A DNA stretch of 6,821 bases from Actinomycetota bacterium (lineage in GTDB: Bacteria > Actinomycetota > Actinomycetes > S36-B12 > UBA5976): positions 1 to 6,821 of the forward strand of contig JAFMIT010000086.1 of assembly GCA_017853815.1 (NCBI GenBank), read 5' to 3'. The position numbers and the translations under genes were made by a program. The stretch's first letter is position 1, and each line of letters begins with the position of its first letter. Below, one piece after another: positions 1 to 6,343 of the stretch. Under the pieces are notes generated by a model, which saw only the letters and a list, made by a program, of their open reading frames with translations, did no database searches and was not told where the DNA came from.

Positions 1-1823
1 CCGACCATGCTCGCACCTGCGCTTTCTTGATTGTCGATGGTGTTTTGCCAGGCAATGAAGGACGCGGATACGTGCTTCGGCGAATCATGCGTCGAGTTGT
101 GCGCAACATGCGCCTACTCGGCTGTCAGGAACCAGTGATGGCGGAGCTCATTGACGCAGCCATTCTGGCTATGGGCTCTCAATACCCCGAACTGGTGAGC
201 GATGCTGGCCGTATTCGATCCATCGCAGTGAACGAAGAAGCTGCTTTCCTTTCGACGCTGAAATCTGGCACGACGATCTTCGATACGGCCGTGACGAGTC
301 TCAAATCTGCAGGTGCTACGACAGTTCCAGGCGACCAGGTTTTCCAATTGCATGACACATACGGCTTCCCATTCGATCTCACCGTTGAAATGGCTCGCGA
401 GGCTGGTCTTGAAGTAGATGCCGATGGCTTCCGCGCACTCATGAAGGAACAACGTGAGCGCGCCAAAGCCGATGCCCGCGCTCGCAAAGCTGGTCTCACT
501 GCTGCAACTGAGTACAAGCAAGTCATGGAGAGCGCCGGTCGTTCCACGTTTGTTGGCTATGAGCGCGTTACCGCGGAAGCCAAAATTGGCGGCCTGCTCG
601 TTGATGGTGCTGTTGTTAGCTCTGCAACTCCTGGACAGCATGTTGAAGTCATTCTTGATACGACCCCCTTCTACGCTGAATCGGGCGGTCAGCTCGGAGA
701 TCACGGAACAATCACGCTCGACAACGGCGCGGTGCTGGAGGTCTACGACGTTCAATCGCCAGTCCCCGGATTGTTTGTTCATCGTGCCAGTGTTGCTGAC
801 GGCGAAGTCGTCGTGGGCGCAAGCGCACTCGGTCAAGTTGATTTGCAGCGACGGATGGCGATCAGCCGCGCTCACACTGCAACTCACATGATCCATAAAG
901 CGTTCCGCGAACTTCTTGGAGAGACTGCAACACAGATGGGTTCGGAGAATTCGCCGGGTCGTTTGCGTTTCGACTTCCCGTCGGCTGGAGCAGTGCCCGA
1001 GTCGGTCATGAACGAAGTGGAATCGCGGGTCAACACCATCTTGCTCGACGACTTGCCAGTGACGGCTGAGTACATGACTCAGGATGCGGCGCGTTCTATT
1101 GGGGCTATGGCGCTATTTGGCGAGAAGTACGGTGACCAAGTCCGCGTCGTGTCGGTGGGCGAGTGGGCCAAGGAACTGTGCGGCGGAACCCACACGCCGT
1201 CGACCGGACATCTCGGCGTTGTGAAATTCCTCTCTGAGGGATCTGTTGGAGCTGGTGTACGACGAGTCGAGGCGCTCGTTGGCGCGGACGCCTACGGCTT
1301 CCTCGCAAAAGAACATCTGTTGTTGAGCCAGATTGGTGAAGCACTGAAAGCTCGTCCTGAAGAACTTATGGACCGCATTGAAGCGATCATTTCCAAGCTG
1401 CGCGACGCTGAGAAAGAACTCGAAAAGGTTCGATCTGCGAGCCTGCGTTCACAGCTCGGCGATTCAGTGCTGACGAGCGAAGTCGCTGGAATTGCGGTGA
1501 AGCGAGTGGTGCTTCCTGAAGGTACGAGTGGCAACGATGTCCGAAACATCGCGGTCGAGCTCAAGGGCCAATTCGCACCCGGGGCGGCTGGAGTTGTAGT
1601 TGCGCTCGGAGTAGCTGACGGACGAGTGTCGATTGCCGTGGCAGCAACTGATGCCGCGATTGCTTTAGGTCAATCGAGTGGCGTTTTGTTAGGCAAGCTA
1701 GCCGCTGTTCTTCAAGGTCGTGGTGGCGGCAAGCCAGAGCTCGCACAAGGTAGCGGAACAGATGTTGCGGCGATTGCGGCAGCACTCTCAGCACTTGATG
1801 GATTCATTGCAGCCGGTGCATAG
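1..1823 (+). CDS. alaS: Alanyl-tRNA synthetase, 3' part (5' end outside window)
   Basis: Cytoplasmic class II synthetase that charges tRNA-Ala with alanine and hydrolyses mischarged Ser/Gly-tRNA-Ala. The frame is already open at the left edge: codons from position 3 read DHARTCAFLIVDGVLPGNEG, the conserved end of the aminoacylation half, so the TTG at 27 is an internal Leu and not a start. About 606 residues are visible. The editing-site zinc ligands are intact: HTATH at 873-887 and CGGTH at 1179-1193. Their spacing equals that of E. coli H564/H568 and C666/H670 (from memory), implying about 273 residues lie upstream and a full length near 880, normal for the family. A coiled, charged stretch follows (about 1370-1440), then the C-terminal DHHA1/C-Ala domain with the glycine-rich GRGGGKPELAQG motif at 1716-1751. 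The stop is TAG at 1821. ruvX begins 8 nt later, so co-transcription is likely. No frameshift or missing key residue is seen. Confidence 0.98.
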   Translation, partial: DHARTCAFLIVDGVLPGNEGRGYVLRRIMRRVVRNMRLLGCQEPVMAELIDAAILAMGSQYPELVSDAGRIRSIAVNEEAAFLSTLKSGTTIFDTAVTSLKSAGATTVPGDQVFQLHDTYGFPFDLTVEMAREAGLEVDADGFRALMKEQRERAKADARARKAGLTAATEYKQVMESAGRSTFVGYERVTAEAKIGGLLVDGAVVSSATPGQHVEVILDTTPFYAESGGQLGDHGTITLDNGAVLEVYDVQSPVPGLFVHRASVADGEVVVGASALGQVDLQRRMAISRAHTATHMIHKAFRELLGETATQMGSENSPGRLRFDFPSAGAVPESVMNEVESRVNTILLDDLPVTAEYMTQDAARSIGAMALFGEKYGDQVRVVSVGEWAKELCGGTHTPSTGHLGVVKFLSEGSVGAGVRRVEALVGADAYGFLAKEHLLLSQIGEALKARPEELMDRIEAIISKLRDAEKELEKVRSASLRSQLGDSVLTSEVAGIAVKRVVLPEGTSGNDVRNIAVELKGQFAPGAAGVVVALGVADGRVSIAVAATDAAIALGQSSGVLLGKLAAVLQGRGGGKPELAQGSGTDVAAIAAALSALDGFIAAGA

Positions 1824-1825
1824 GG
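1822..1825 (+). promoter_or_regulatory. Putative ribosome binding site deciding the ruvX start
   Basis: AGGG overlaps the alaS stop codon (TAG at 1821-1823) and lies 6 nt before the GTG at 1832. No comparable purine tract precedes the in-frame TTG at 1826. The later GTG at 1844 has AGGGGA directly abutting it, which is too close for normal initiation. This favours 1832 as the start. The site is short, so support is modest. Confidence 0.45.
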
Positions 1826-1831
1826 TTGACC

Positions 1832-2317
1832 GTGCGTAGGGGAGTGCGACTTGCACTTGATCTCGGCGGTGTTCGAACGGGCGTCGCTCGCTGTGATGCC
1901 AGTGGAGTTTTGGCTTCACCAATGGCTGTGTGGCAGGCGAGTTCGGCTGTTGAGATTCAACCGCTGTTAAGCGCAGCATTAGCGGAAGATGACGTTCTCG
2001 AAGTCATCGTGGGTTTACCCACGAATATGCGTGGCAACGAGGCACTCGCCGCCGAGCGAGTTCGAGAGGTGGTTCGCGAGTTGGCGACCATTTTGACGAC
2101 CGTACCTTTTCGACTTGTCGATGAACGTCTCACAACTGCGGCGGCCCGCAAGCAGTTGCAAGCGGCCGGCTACTCGACACGCACTGACAAAGCACTGATT
2201 GACGCAGCGGCAGCCACGATTTTGTTGGAGGATGCGCTCGAGGCGGAACGCCGACAAGGCGTTGCTCCTGGCGAAGTGGTAAGCATCGAGGCAGACGATA
2301 TGGGAGCACACAACTGA
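1832..2317 (+). CDS. ruvX: RuvX/YqgF family RNase-H-fold nuclease
   Basis: YqgF-family protein with an RNase H-like fold. Members are described as putative Holliday junction resolvases and, in some bacteria, as acting in pre-16S rRNA 5' processing or antitermination; which applies here cannot be told from sequence. With the GTG start the protein is 161 aa, slightly longer than the usual 135-155. The hallmarks are complete: the first strand with acidic D10 in LALDLGGVRTGVA, GLPTNMRG at residues 61-68, DERLTT with E98, and IDAAAA with D124, giving the D-E-D acidic triad. A tail of about 20 residues after the last helix has no recognised motif. I chose GTG 1832 because MRRGVRLALDLG fits the family N-terminus and AGGG lies 6 nt upstream; TTG 1826 would add two residues. 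The TGA stop shares one base with the mltG ATG (TGATG), indicating coupled translation. Confidence 0.93.
   Translation: MRRGVRLALDLGGVRTGVARCDASGVLASPMAVWQASSAVEIQPLLSAALAEDDVLEVIVGLPTNMRGNEALAAERVREVVRELATILTTVPFRLVDERLTTAAARKQLQAAGYSTRTDKALIDAAAATILLEDALEAERRQGVAPGEVVSIEADDMGAHN
2302..2306 (+). promoter_or_regulatory. Putative ribosome binding site of mltG
   Basis: GGGAG lies inside the end of ruvX, 10 nt before the mltG ATG at 2317. This supports initiation at 2317 and not at the in-frame ATG at 2338, which has no clear purine-rich site in front of it. Confidence 0.5.
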
Positions 2318-3372
2318 TGAGCGCATTCGGGTTCAAAATGGATGCAGCTCCTCAACGTCCTCCAAAACCCTGGCTGCTAATCGGTGTTTTGCTCGCATCT
2401 CTAGTCATCGTGACATTCTTGGTCGGGCGTTCGTTTTCGACAGCCGATGATTTCGAAGGCAACGGTAAGGACGCAGTTGAGGTCACGATTGTCTCGGGAG
2501 ACACGTTGACCAAGATTGGGCAGCGACTTTATGAGGCCGGTGTGGTCGCAAGCGTTGATGCTTGGGTAGCTGCGACATCTGCCGATTCCAGGGCAACATC
2601 GATTGCCCCAGGCGACTACAACCTCCGCACCGAGATGTCCGCCCGCAGGGCGTTGGAATTACTTCTCGATCCAGAGAGTCGCGCGATCATGAAACTGGTT
2701 GTCCGTGAAGGAGACCGACTTTCCGAAATCGTGGATGCCGTCTCGAAAGTCACTGGCATTTCCAAAGACGAATTTATCGCTGTTCTCAAACATCCCAAGC
2801 AGTATGGTCTGAGTGCAGAGGCGAATGGAAAACCTGAAGGTTTCCTTTTCCCAGCGACTTACGAAATCGCAAAAGACGACTCGCCTGCGGACATCTTGAA
2901 GATGATGACCACCCGCTGGAAGCAGATGATGCAAGACAGCGAACTCAAACGCAGAGCTCGCAAAGCTGGTCACACCGTTGAAGAAATCATCATCATTGCA
3001 TCGATCCTTGAGGTCGAGGCGGGTCCCGATGACTACTCAAAAGTGGCGCGCGTGATTGAGAATCGGCTCGCGTTGCCGATGCGACTACAGCTCGATTCGA
3101 CGGTCAATTACGCGTTAGGCATCAACAAACTTAAGTTGTCTGCTGCTCAGATGAATACAGAATCTGCGTACAACACCTATAACGAAGACGGCCTGCCACC
3201 TGGCGCCATCGGCAATCCTGGTCTCGCGGCAATCGAAGCGGCACTCGAGCCTGCCAAGGGTGATTGGCTGTACTTCGTCACAGTTGACCCCGCAACGAAG
3301 AAGACAAAGTTTGCCTCCAACTATGAGGACTTCCTGAAGATTAAAGCTGAGTTCAATGCCAACAATCCCTAG
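2317..3372 (+). CDS. mltG: Endolytic murein transglycosylase MltG (YceG-like)
   Basis: Inner-membrane lytic transglycosylase that cleaves nascent peptidoglycan glycan strands and is thought to set strand length or release them from the synthesis machinery. The 351-aa protein has a short basic cytoplasmic tail, one transmembrane helix at about residues 19-36, and an extracytoplasmic part. A LysM-like subdomain (about 54-87, containing SGDTLTKIGQRLYEAGVV) precedes the catalytic YceG domain. Family motifs are PEGFLFPATYEI at 173-184, ASILEVEAG with the predicted catalytic E232, ENRL and LQLDSTVNYAL at 248-267, and YNTYNEDGLPPGAIGNPG at 285-302. Length is normal for the family. ATG 2317 overlaps the ruvX stop by one base and has GGGAG upstream; ATG 2338 would remove only the first seven residues. 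The 3' end overlaps aroE by 17 nt. Many actinobacterial MltGs have a longer cytoplasmic N-terminus; this one is compact. Confidence 0.96.
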   Translation: MSAFGFKMDAAPQRPPKPWLLIGVLLASLVIVTFLVGRSFSTADDFEGNGKDAVEVTIVSGDTLTKIGQRLYEAGVVASVDAWVAATSADSRATSIAPGDYNLRTEMSARRALELLLDPESRAIMKLVVREGDRLSEIVDAVSKVTGISKDEFIAVLKHPKQYGLSAEANGKPEGFLFPATYEIAKDDSPADILKMMTTRWKQMMQDSELKRRARKAGHTVEEIIIIASILEVEAGPDDYSKVARVIENRLALPMRLQLDSTVNYALGINKLKLSAAQMNTESAYNTYNEDGLPPGAIGNPGLAAIEAALEPAKGDWLYFVTVDPATKKTKFASNYEDFLKIKAEFNANNP

Positions 3373-4180
3373 TGGTCCCTACGCGGCGGTGCTGGGATCG
3401 CCGATTGCACATTCGTTGTCGCCAGCTTTGCATCGTGCTGCCTACCAGGTCTTGGGACTTGATTGGTCGTATGAAAAGTTTGAAGTATCCGAAGCGGGCT
3501 TGAGCAATTTTCTGGATTCACTTCACGGGGATTGCCGTGGACTGTCACTCACGATGCCACTAAAGGACTCTGCCTATTCCGTCGCTACGTTTCGGGATGA
3601 GGCAGCCGTTCAGACGCGCGCGTGCAATACGTTGCTCAAGCACGAGGGAGTTTGGCATGGATTCAATACCGATGTTCAAGGGTTTGTCACGGCTTTTGAA
3701 CGTGGTGGAGTGACATCTCTTGATGGCGCAATTGTGTTGGGTGCTGGCGCCACCGCACGTTCAGCACTTGCCGCGCTGCTCAGACTCGGCGTGCGAAACG
3801 TCGACGTCGTGGCGCGCAGGTCGGGCCAGGTTTTGGAACTCGCTGAACTTTTTCCTGAAGTTGCGATCCGGGCGCGAACATTCGGTGACGAACTTGATGA
3901 GCACCCGGTGCTCGTCAGCACGTTGCCCGCAAACGCGGCGGATGATGTCGTGTTGCCACCAACTGTTGAGCTGGTTTTCGACGTCGTGTACGCACCGTGG
4001 CCGACACAGCTCGCCCGATCGGCACAGGGCCGACAAGTTTTAGGTGGGCTTGATTTGCTCGTCGGCCAAGCGGTGGAGCAGGTGCTGCTCATGACAATGG
4101 CAGGCGAGAAGCATCGTGCGGAGATCTTTGAAGCGATGTACTCCGCTGGACTAGCCGAACAGGTACGGCGCAGCGCGTAA
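3356..4180 (+). CDS. aroE: Shikimate dehydrogenase (NADP+)
   Basis: Cytoplasmic enzyme of the chorismate pathway that reduces 3-dehydroshikimate to shikimate with NADPH. The protein is 274 aa, a typical length. The N-terminal substrate domain carries SPIAHSLSPALH (residues 15-26, shikimate-binding serines), LSLTMPLK with predicted catalytic K70, ACNTLL (89-94) and GFNTD with catalytic D106. The Rossmann domain shows VLGAGATARSA at 127-137 and the basic pair R154-R155 in VVARRSG, consistent with NADPH preference. FDVVYAPWPTQLA (208-220) and GLDLLVGQAVEQ (231-242) are the usual C-terminal motifs. Two small departures from consensus are TRACNTL where GA(A/V)NTL is common, and GAGAT where GAGGT is common; neither should abolish function. 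ATG 3356 lies 17 nt inside mltG with a weak GAG 4 nt upstream. GTG 3389 would cut into the conserved first strand, so 3356 is preferred. Confidence 0.96.
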   Translation: MPTIPSGPYAAVLGSPIAHSLSPALHRAAYQVLGLDWSYEKFEVSEAGLSNFLDSLHGDCRGLSLTMPLKDSAYSVATFRDEAAVQTRACNTLLKHEGVWHGFNTDVQGFVTAFERGGVTSLDGAIVLGAGATARSALAALLRLGVRNVDVVARRSGQVLELAELFPEVAIRARTFGDELDEHPVLVSTLPANAADDVVLPPTVELVFDVVYAPWPTQLARSAQGRQVLGGLDLLVGQAVEQVLLMTMAGEKHRAEIFEAMYSAGLAEQVRRSA

Positions 4181-4195
4181 GCGGTGGATGACTCC

Positions 4196-4225
4196 CTCAG
4201 TCGTTGGTGAGATGTCGAGACTGAG
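4196..4225 (+). promoter_or_regulatory. 7-bp inverted repeat (possible RNA hairpin) before the prepilin peptidase start
   Basis: CTCAGTC at 4196-4202 is perfectly complementary to GACTGAG at 4219-4225, with a 16-nt loop. It fills most of the 48-nt gap between aroE (stop at 4180) and the GTG at 4229, the only real intergenic space in the window. The right arm contains the only weak purine motif (GAG 4223-4225) close to that GTG, so folding could limit initiation. No T-tract follows and the loop is long, so it does not look like an intrinsic terminator. A chance repeat is possible. No promoter-like -10/-35 pair is evident in the gap. Confidence 0.35.
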
Positions 4226-4228
4226 CAG

Positions 4229-4693
4229 GTGTTTAGTTGTCTGTGCCTCAGCATCATGGGCTCGCTTGCGATTCAGGCATCGCTGATCGACGCCCGAACA
4301 TTCCGATTGCCAAACCGGTTGACCGCAGGCATCTTTGTAGCGGCGCTTCTCTGCCTCTTTTGTTGGAGCCGACTGGTTTCGCGCGTGGATTGGTACAGGG
4401 CGCTCACGTGGCTTGTAATCGTAGGTGTGCACTTCGGGTTTGCACTGCTGTCGCGTGGGGCTCTGGGTATGGGAGACGCGAAACTCATTGCAGGCTTGAG
4501 CCTGCCTCTGATCTGGTGGGGAGCTGCTTTGAGTTGGCTCACGATTGCCTACTGCTCGGCTGCCATTTTCGGGATGGCGAACATGATTTTTCGAAAATCG
4601 CGAAGAATTGCCTTCGGGCCGCACCTCACTGGAGGTTGGATACTGCTTGTCATGGGACAATTGGCAGGTGTTGCGATGGCTTACAGCAGGTGA
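4229..4693 (+). CDS. Minimal prepilin peptidase (peptidase family A24)
   Basis: Integral-membrane aspartic protease of the type IV prepilin peptidase/TadV-CpaA family, which removes leader peptides from type IV pilin-like or Tad/Flp pre-pilins. Both active-site motifs are present: D21 in LIDARTFRLPNRLT and D83 in GMGDAK (residues 80-85, the family GxGD). The 154-aa chain is hydrophobic, with segments at about 4-20, 33-46, 57-75, 88-118 and 135-151. A C-terminal FGPHLTGG resembles the family's FGP motif. The N-methyltransferase domain with its CxxC pairs, seen in full-length PilD, is absent, as in other short actinobacterial and TadV-type members. GTG 4229 is the earliest start (in-frame TGA at 4208) and completes the first membrane helix; ATG 4256 is an alternative that removes nine residues. 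A hairpin may cover the start. The 3' end overlaps aroC by 26 nt. M. tuberculosis has an A24 peptidase after aroE (Rv2551c, from memory). No pilin or secretion gene is in the window, so the substrate is unknown. Confidence 0.88.
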   Translation: MFSCLCLSIMGSLAIQASLIDARTFRLPNRLTAGIFVAALLCLFCWSRLVSRVDWYRALTWLVIVGVHFGFALLSRGALGMGDAKLIAGLSLPLIWWGAALSWLTIAYCSAAIFGMANMIFRKSRRIAFGPHLTGGWILLVMGQLAGVAMAYSR

Positions 4694-5846
4694 ATCTCAC
4701 GGACAGGCACTTTCGGCGATTGTCGAAGGGATGCCAGCCGGTGTATCAGTAACGACCGACGATATCTCGACTCAGCTTGAACGACGTCGGCTCGGATATG
4801 GTCGCGGAGCCCGCCAAAAGTTTGAACAAGATGCCGTAAGGGTGTTGGGCGGCGTTCGTCACGGGCTCACTCAGGGCGGCCCCATCGCTATCGAAATCGC
4901 GAATAGCGAATGGCCTCGCTGGGACGTAGTGATGAACTCAGATCCTGTGCCTGCTGAGGCGCTTGAGGGCATTTCGAGGGCGGCCGCGCTTACTCGCCCA
5001 CGACCTGGGCATGCTGACCTCGCGGGAATGCAGAAATACGGATTCGATGATGCTCGCCCAGTTCTTGAGCGGGCCAGTGCGAGAGAGACGGCCGCACGAG
5101 TTGCACTCGGCGCGGTCGCCAAGGCATTTCTGAAGGATGTTCTCGGTGCTGATGTCATCTCGCATGTGGTGCGCATTGGCGCTGCTGAGGCGCCTGACGG
5201 TGTTATTCCTGGTCCACAAGATTTAGAGCGGATTGATGCTGATCCAGTTCGTTGCTTCGATCCTGAAGCATCAGCTGCCATGGTCGCGGAAATCGAAGCG
5301 GCTCACAAAGATGGCGACACCCTCGGTGGAGTGGTTGAGGTCATCGTTACCGAATTGCCTCCAGGGCTCGGAAGCCATGTTCACTGGGATCGACGACTCG
5401 ATTCAAGGCTGGCGGGGGCTCTCATGGGAATCCAAGCAGTCAAAGGTGTCGAAGTCGGTGATGGTTTCGATTTGAGCGCGACCAGAGGCTCACTCGCTCA
5501 CGATGAGATCATCCCGACGCCCGAAGGAGTACGTCGAACCAGCGGACGTTCCGGCGGAACTGAAGGTGGCATGACCACTGGCGAGCTTCTCCGAGTACGC
5601 GCGGGAATGAAACCGATCTCTACGATCCCTCGGGCTTTGCGAACAATCGACACTGCGACCGGCGAGGCGGCCAAAGCCTTCAATCAGCGCAGCGATGTCT
5701 GCGCGGTTCCAGCGCTAGGTGTGATCGCGGAAGCGATGGTTGCGCTCGTAGTTGCCGATGCAGTGCTCGAGAAATTCGGTGGCGACAGCGTTGCAGAGAC
5801 CCGTCGAAACGTTGCTTCATACTTAGAAAATCTCGCAGTCAAATGA
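4668..5846 (+). CDS. aroC: Chorismate synthase
   Basis: Final enzyme of the shikimate pathway: converts 5-enolpyruvylshikimate-3-phosphate to chorismate using reduced FMN, without net redox change. From GTG 4668 the protein is 392 aa, typical for Actinomycetota. Signatures in order are LTAGESHG with H11, RRRLGYGRGARQKFEQD (39-55, phosphate and flavin contacts), HGLTQGGPIAI (65-75), RPRPGHADLAG with H115, ERASARETAARVA (134-146), GRSGGTEGGMTTGELLRVRA (293-312), and NQRSDVCAVPA with D343. The open frame extends up to a TTG at 4608, but those extra residues are read from inside the peptidase gene and resemble nothing in AroC. Homologues begin as MLRWLTAGESHG, exactly from GTG 4668; TTG 4671 is a lesser option. 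The ribosome binding site is weak (GGGA at 4654-4657, 10 nt upstream), so initiation may depend on the overlapping peptidase reading. The stop overlaps aroK by 4 nt. Confidence 0.96.
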   Translation: MLRWLTAGESHGQALSAIVEGMPAGVSVTTDDISTQLERRRLGYGRGARQKFEQDAVRVLGGVRHGLTQGGPIAIEIANSEWPRWDVVMNSDPVPAEALEGISRAAALTRPRPGHADLAGMQKYGFDDARPVLERASARETAARVALGAVAKAFLKDVLGADVISHVVRIGAAEAPDGVIPGPQDLERIDADPVRCFDPEASAAMVAEIEAAHKDGDTLGGVVEVIVTELPPGLGSHVHWDRRLDSRLAGALMGIQAVKGVEVGDGFDLSATRGSLAHDEIIPTPEGVRRTSGRSGGTEGGMTTGELLRVRAGMKPISTIPRALRTIDTATGEAAKAFNQRSDVCAVPALGVIAEAMVALVVADAVLEKFGGDSVAETRRNVASYLENLAVK

Positions 5847-6343
5847 CTCCGATTGTTGTCCTCGTTGGTGTGCCCGGCGCGGGCAAAAGCACCATCGGCA
5901 GATTGCTTTCGCGGAAATTGCAGGTCGATTTTCGTGACACCGACGCGGATGTTGAGCAGGCGGCGGGAATGCCGATTACTGACATTTTTGTGTCCCTAGG
6001 GGAACCAACTTTTCGCAAATATGAGCAGGATGCCGTTGCGGCGGCACTGGTCGAACATTCCGGTGTGTTGTCTCTCGGTGGCGGCGCCATCCTGAGCGAC
6101 GCGACCCGAGCACTGCTCAAAGGTTTGCCGGTGGCATGGCTGGATGTGGATCTCACCAATGCGGCACAGCGCGTGGGTCTTAATCAAGCTCGGCCACTAT
6201 TGCTTGGGAATGTTCGTAACACAATGAAGAAATTGCTGGAAGATCGCGATCCGCTTTATGCGGATGTTGCACGTTGGAAGATCGAGACGAGTGACAAATC
6301 GGCAGCTGTTGTGGCTCAGGAGATTGCCGAGTTGTTGTCATGA
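5843..6343 (+). CDS. aroK: Shikimate kinase
   Basis: Cytoplasmic P-loop kinase that phosphorylates shikimate at the 3-hydroxyl with ATP. The 166-aa length is typical. Walker A is GVPGAGKST (residues 9-17, K15). The substrate site shows DTD (32-34) and the conserved R58 after FVSLGEPTFRKYE. The SLGGGAIL loop (G79-G81) and RPLL with R117 (ATP lid) complete the family pattern, as in AroK rather than in gluconate or adenylate kinases. The ATG overlaps the aroC TGA as ATGA, and the stop overlaps aroB in the same way. The gene therefore sits in a tightly coupled aroC-aroK-aroB unit whose products act at steps 7, 5 and 2 of one pathway. There is no fusion to AroB, unlike in some bacteria and fungi. 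Confidence 0.96.
   Translation: MTPIVVLVGVPGAGKSTIGRLLSRKLQVDFRDTDADVEQAAGMPITDIFVSLGEPTFRKYEQDAVAAALVEHSGVLSLGGGAILSDATRALLKGLPVAWLDVDLTNAAQRVGLNQARPLLLGNVRNTMKKLLEDRDPLYADVARWKIETSDKSAAVVAQEIAELLS

Noticed and set aside
27..29. TTG as the start of a short AlaS
   Set aside because: The frame is open and conserved upstream to position 3 (DHARTCAF), so this is an internal leucine of a gene cut by the window edge.
114..896. 260-codon minus-strand open frame opposite alaS
   Set aside because: It is antisense to strongly conserved AlaS motifs including the editing-site HTATH, shows no recognisable domain, and is a by-product of plus-strand codon bias.
1826..1854. TTGACC resembling a -35 promoter box at the alaS-ruvX junction
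   Set aside because: At 16-18 nt spacing there is no TATAAT-like -10 (the region reads ACTTGC), and the genes are 8 nt apart, so read-through is simpler.
3676..4257. 193-codon minus-strand open frame opposite aroE
   Set aside because: It lies over conserved AroE Rossmann and C-terminal motifs; the Ser/Thr/Arg-rich translation has no domain character.
4585..4599. Near-palindrome GATTTTTCGAAAATC
   Set aside because: It is short, lies within coding sequence for the loop before the last membrane helix of the peptidase, and has no companion copy or regulatory context.
4151..4660. 169-codon minus-strand open frame opposite the prepilin peptidase
   Set aside because: It covers the aspartate motifs of the plus-strand A24 gene; its hydrophilic, low-complexity translation has no recognisable family.
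4608..4667. N-terminal extension of AroC from TTG 4608
   Set aside because: The 20 extra residues are read from inside the peptidase gene and do not resemble chorismate synthase, whose homologues start at MLRWLTAGESHG.
4237..4752. 171-codon plus-strand frame overlapping the peptidase and aroC
   Set aside because: It is out of frame with both genes, and only those frames show family motifs (LPN, GMGDAK, GESHG).
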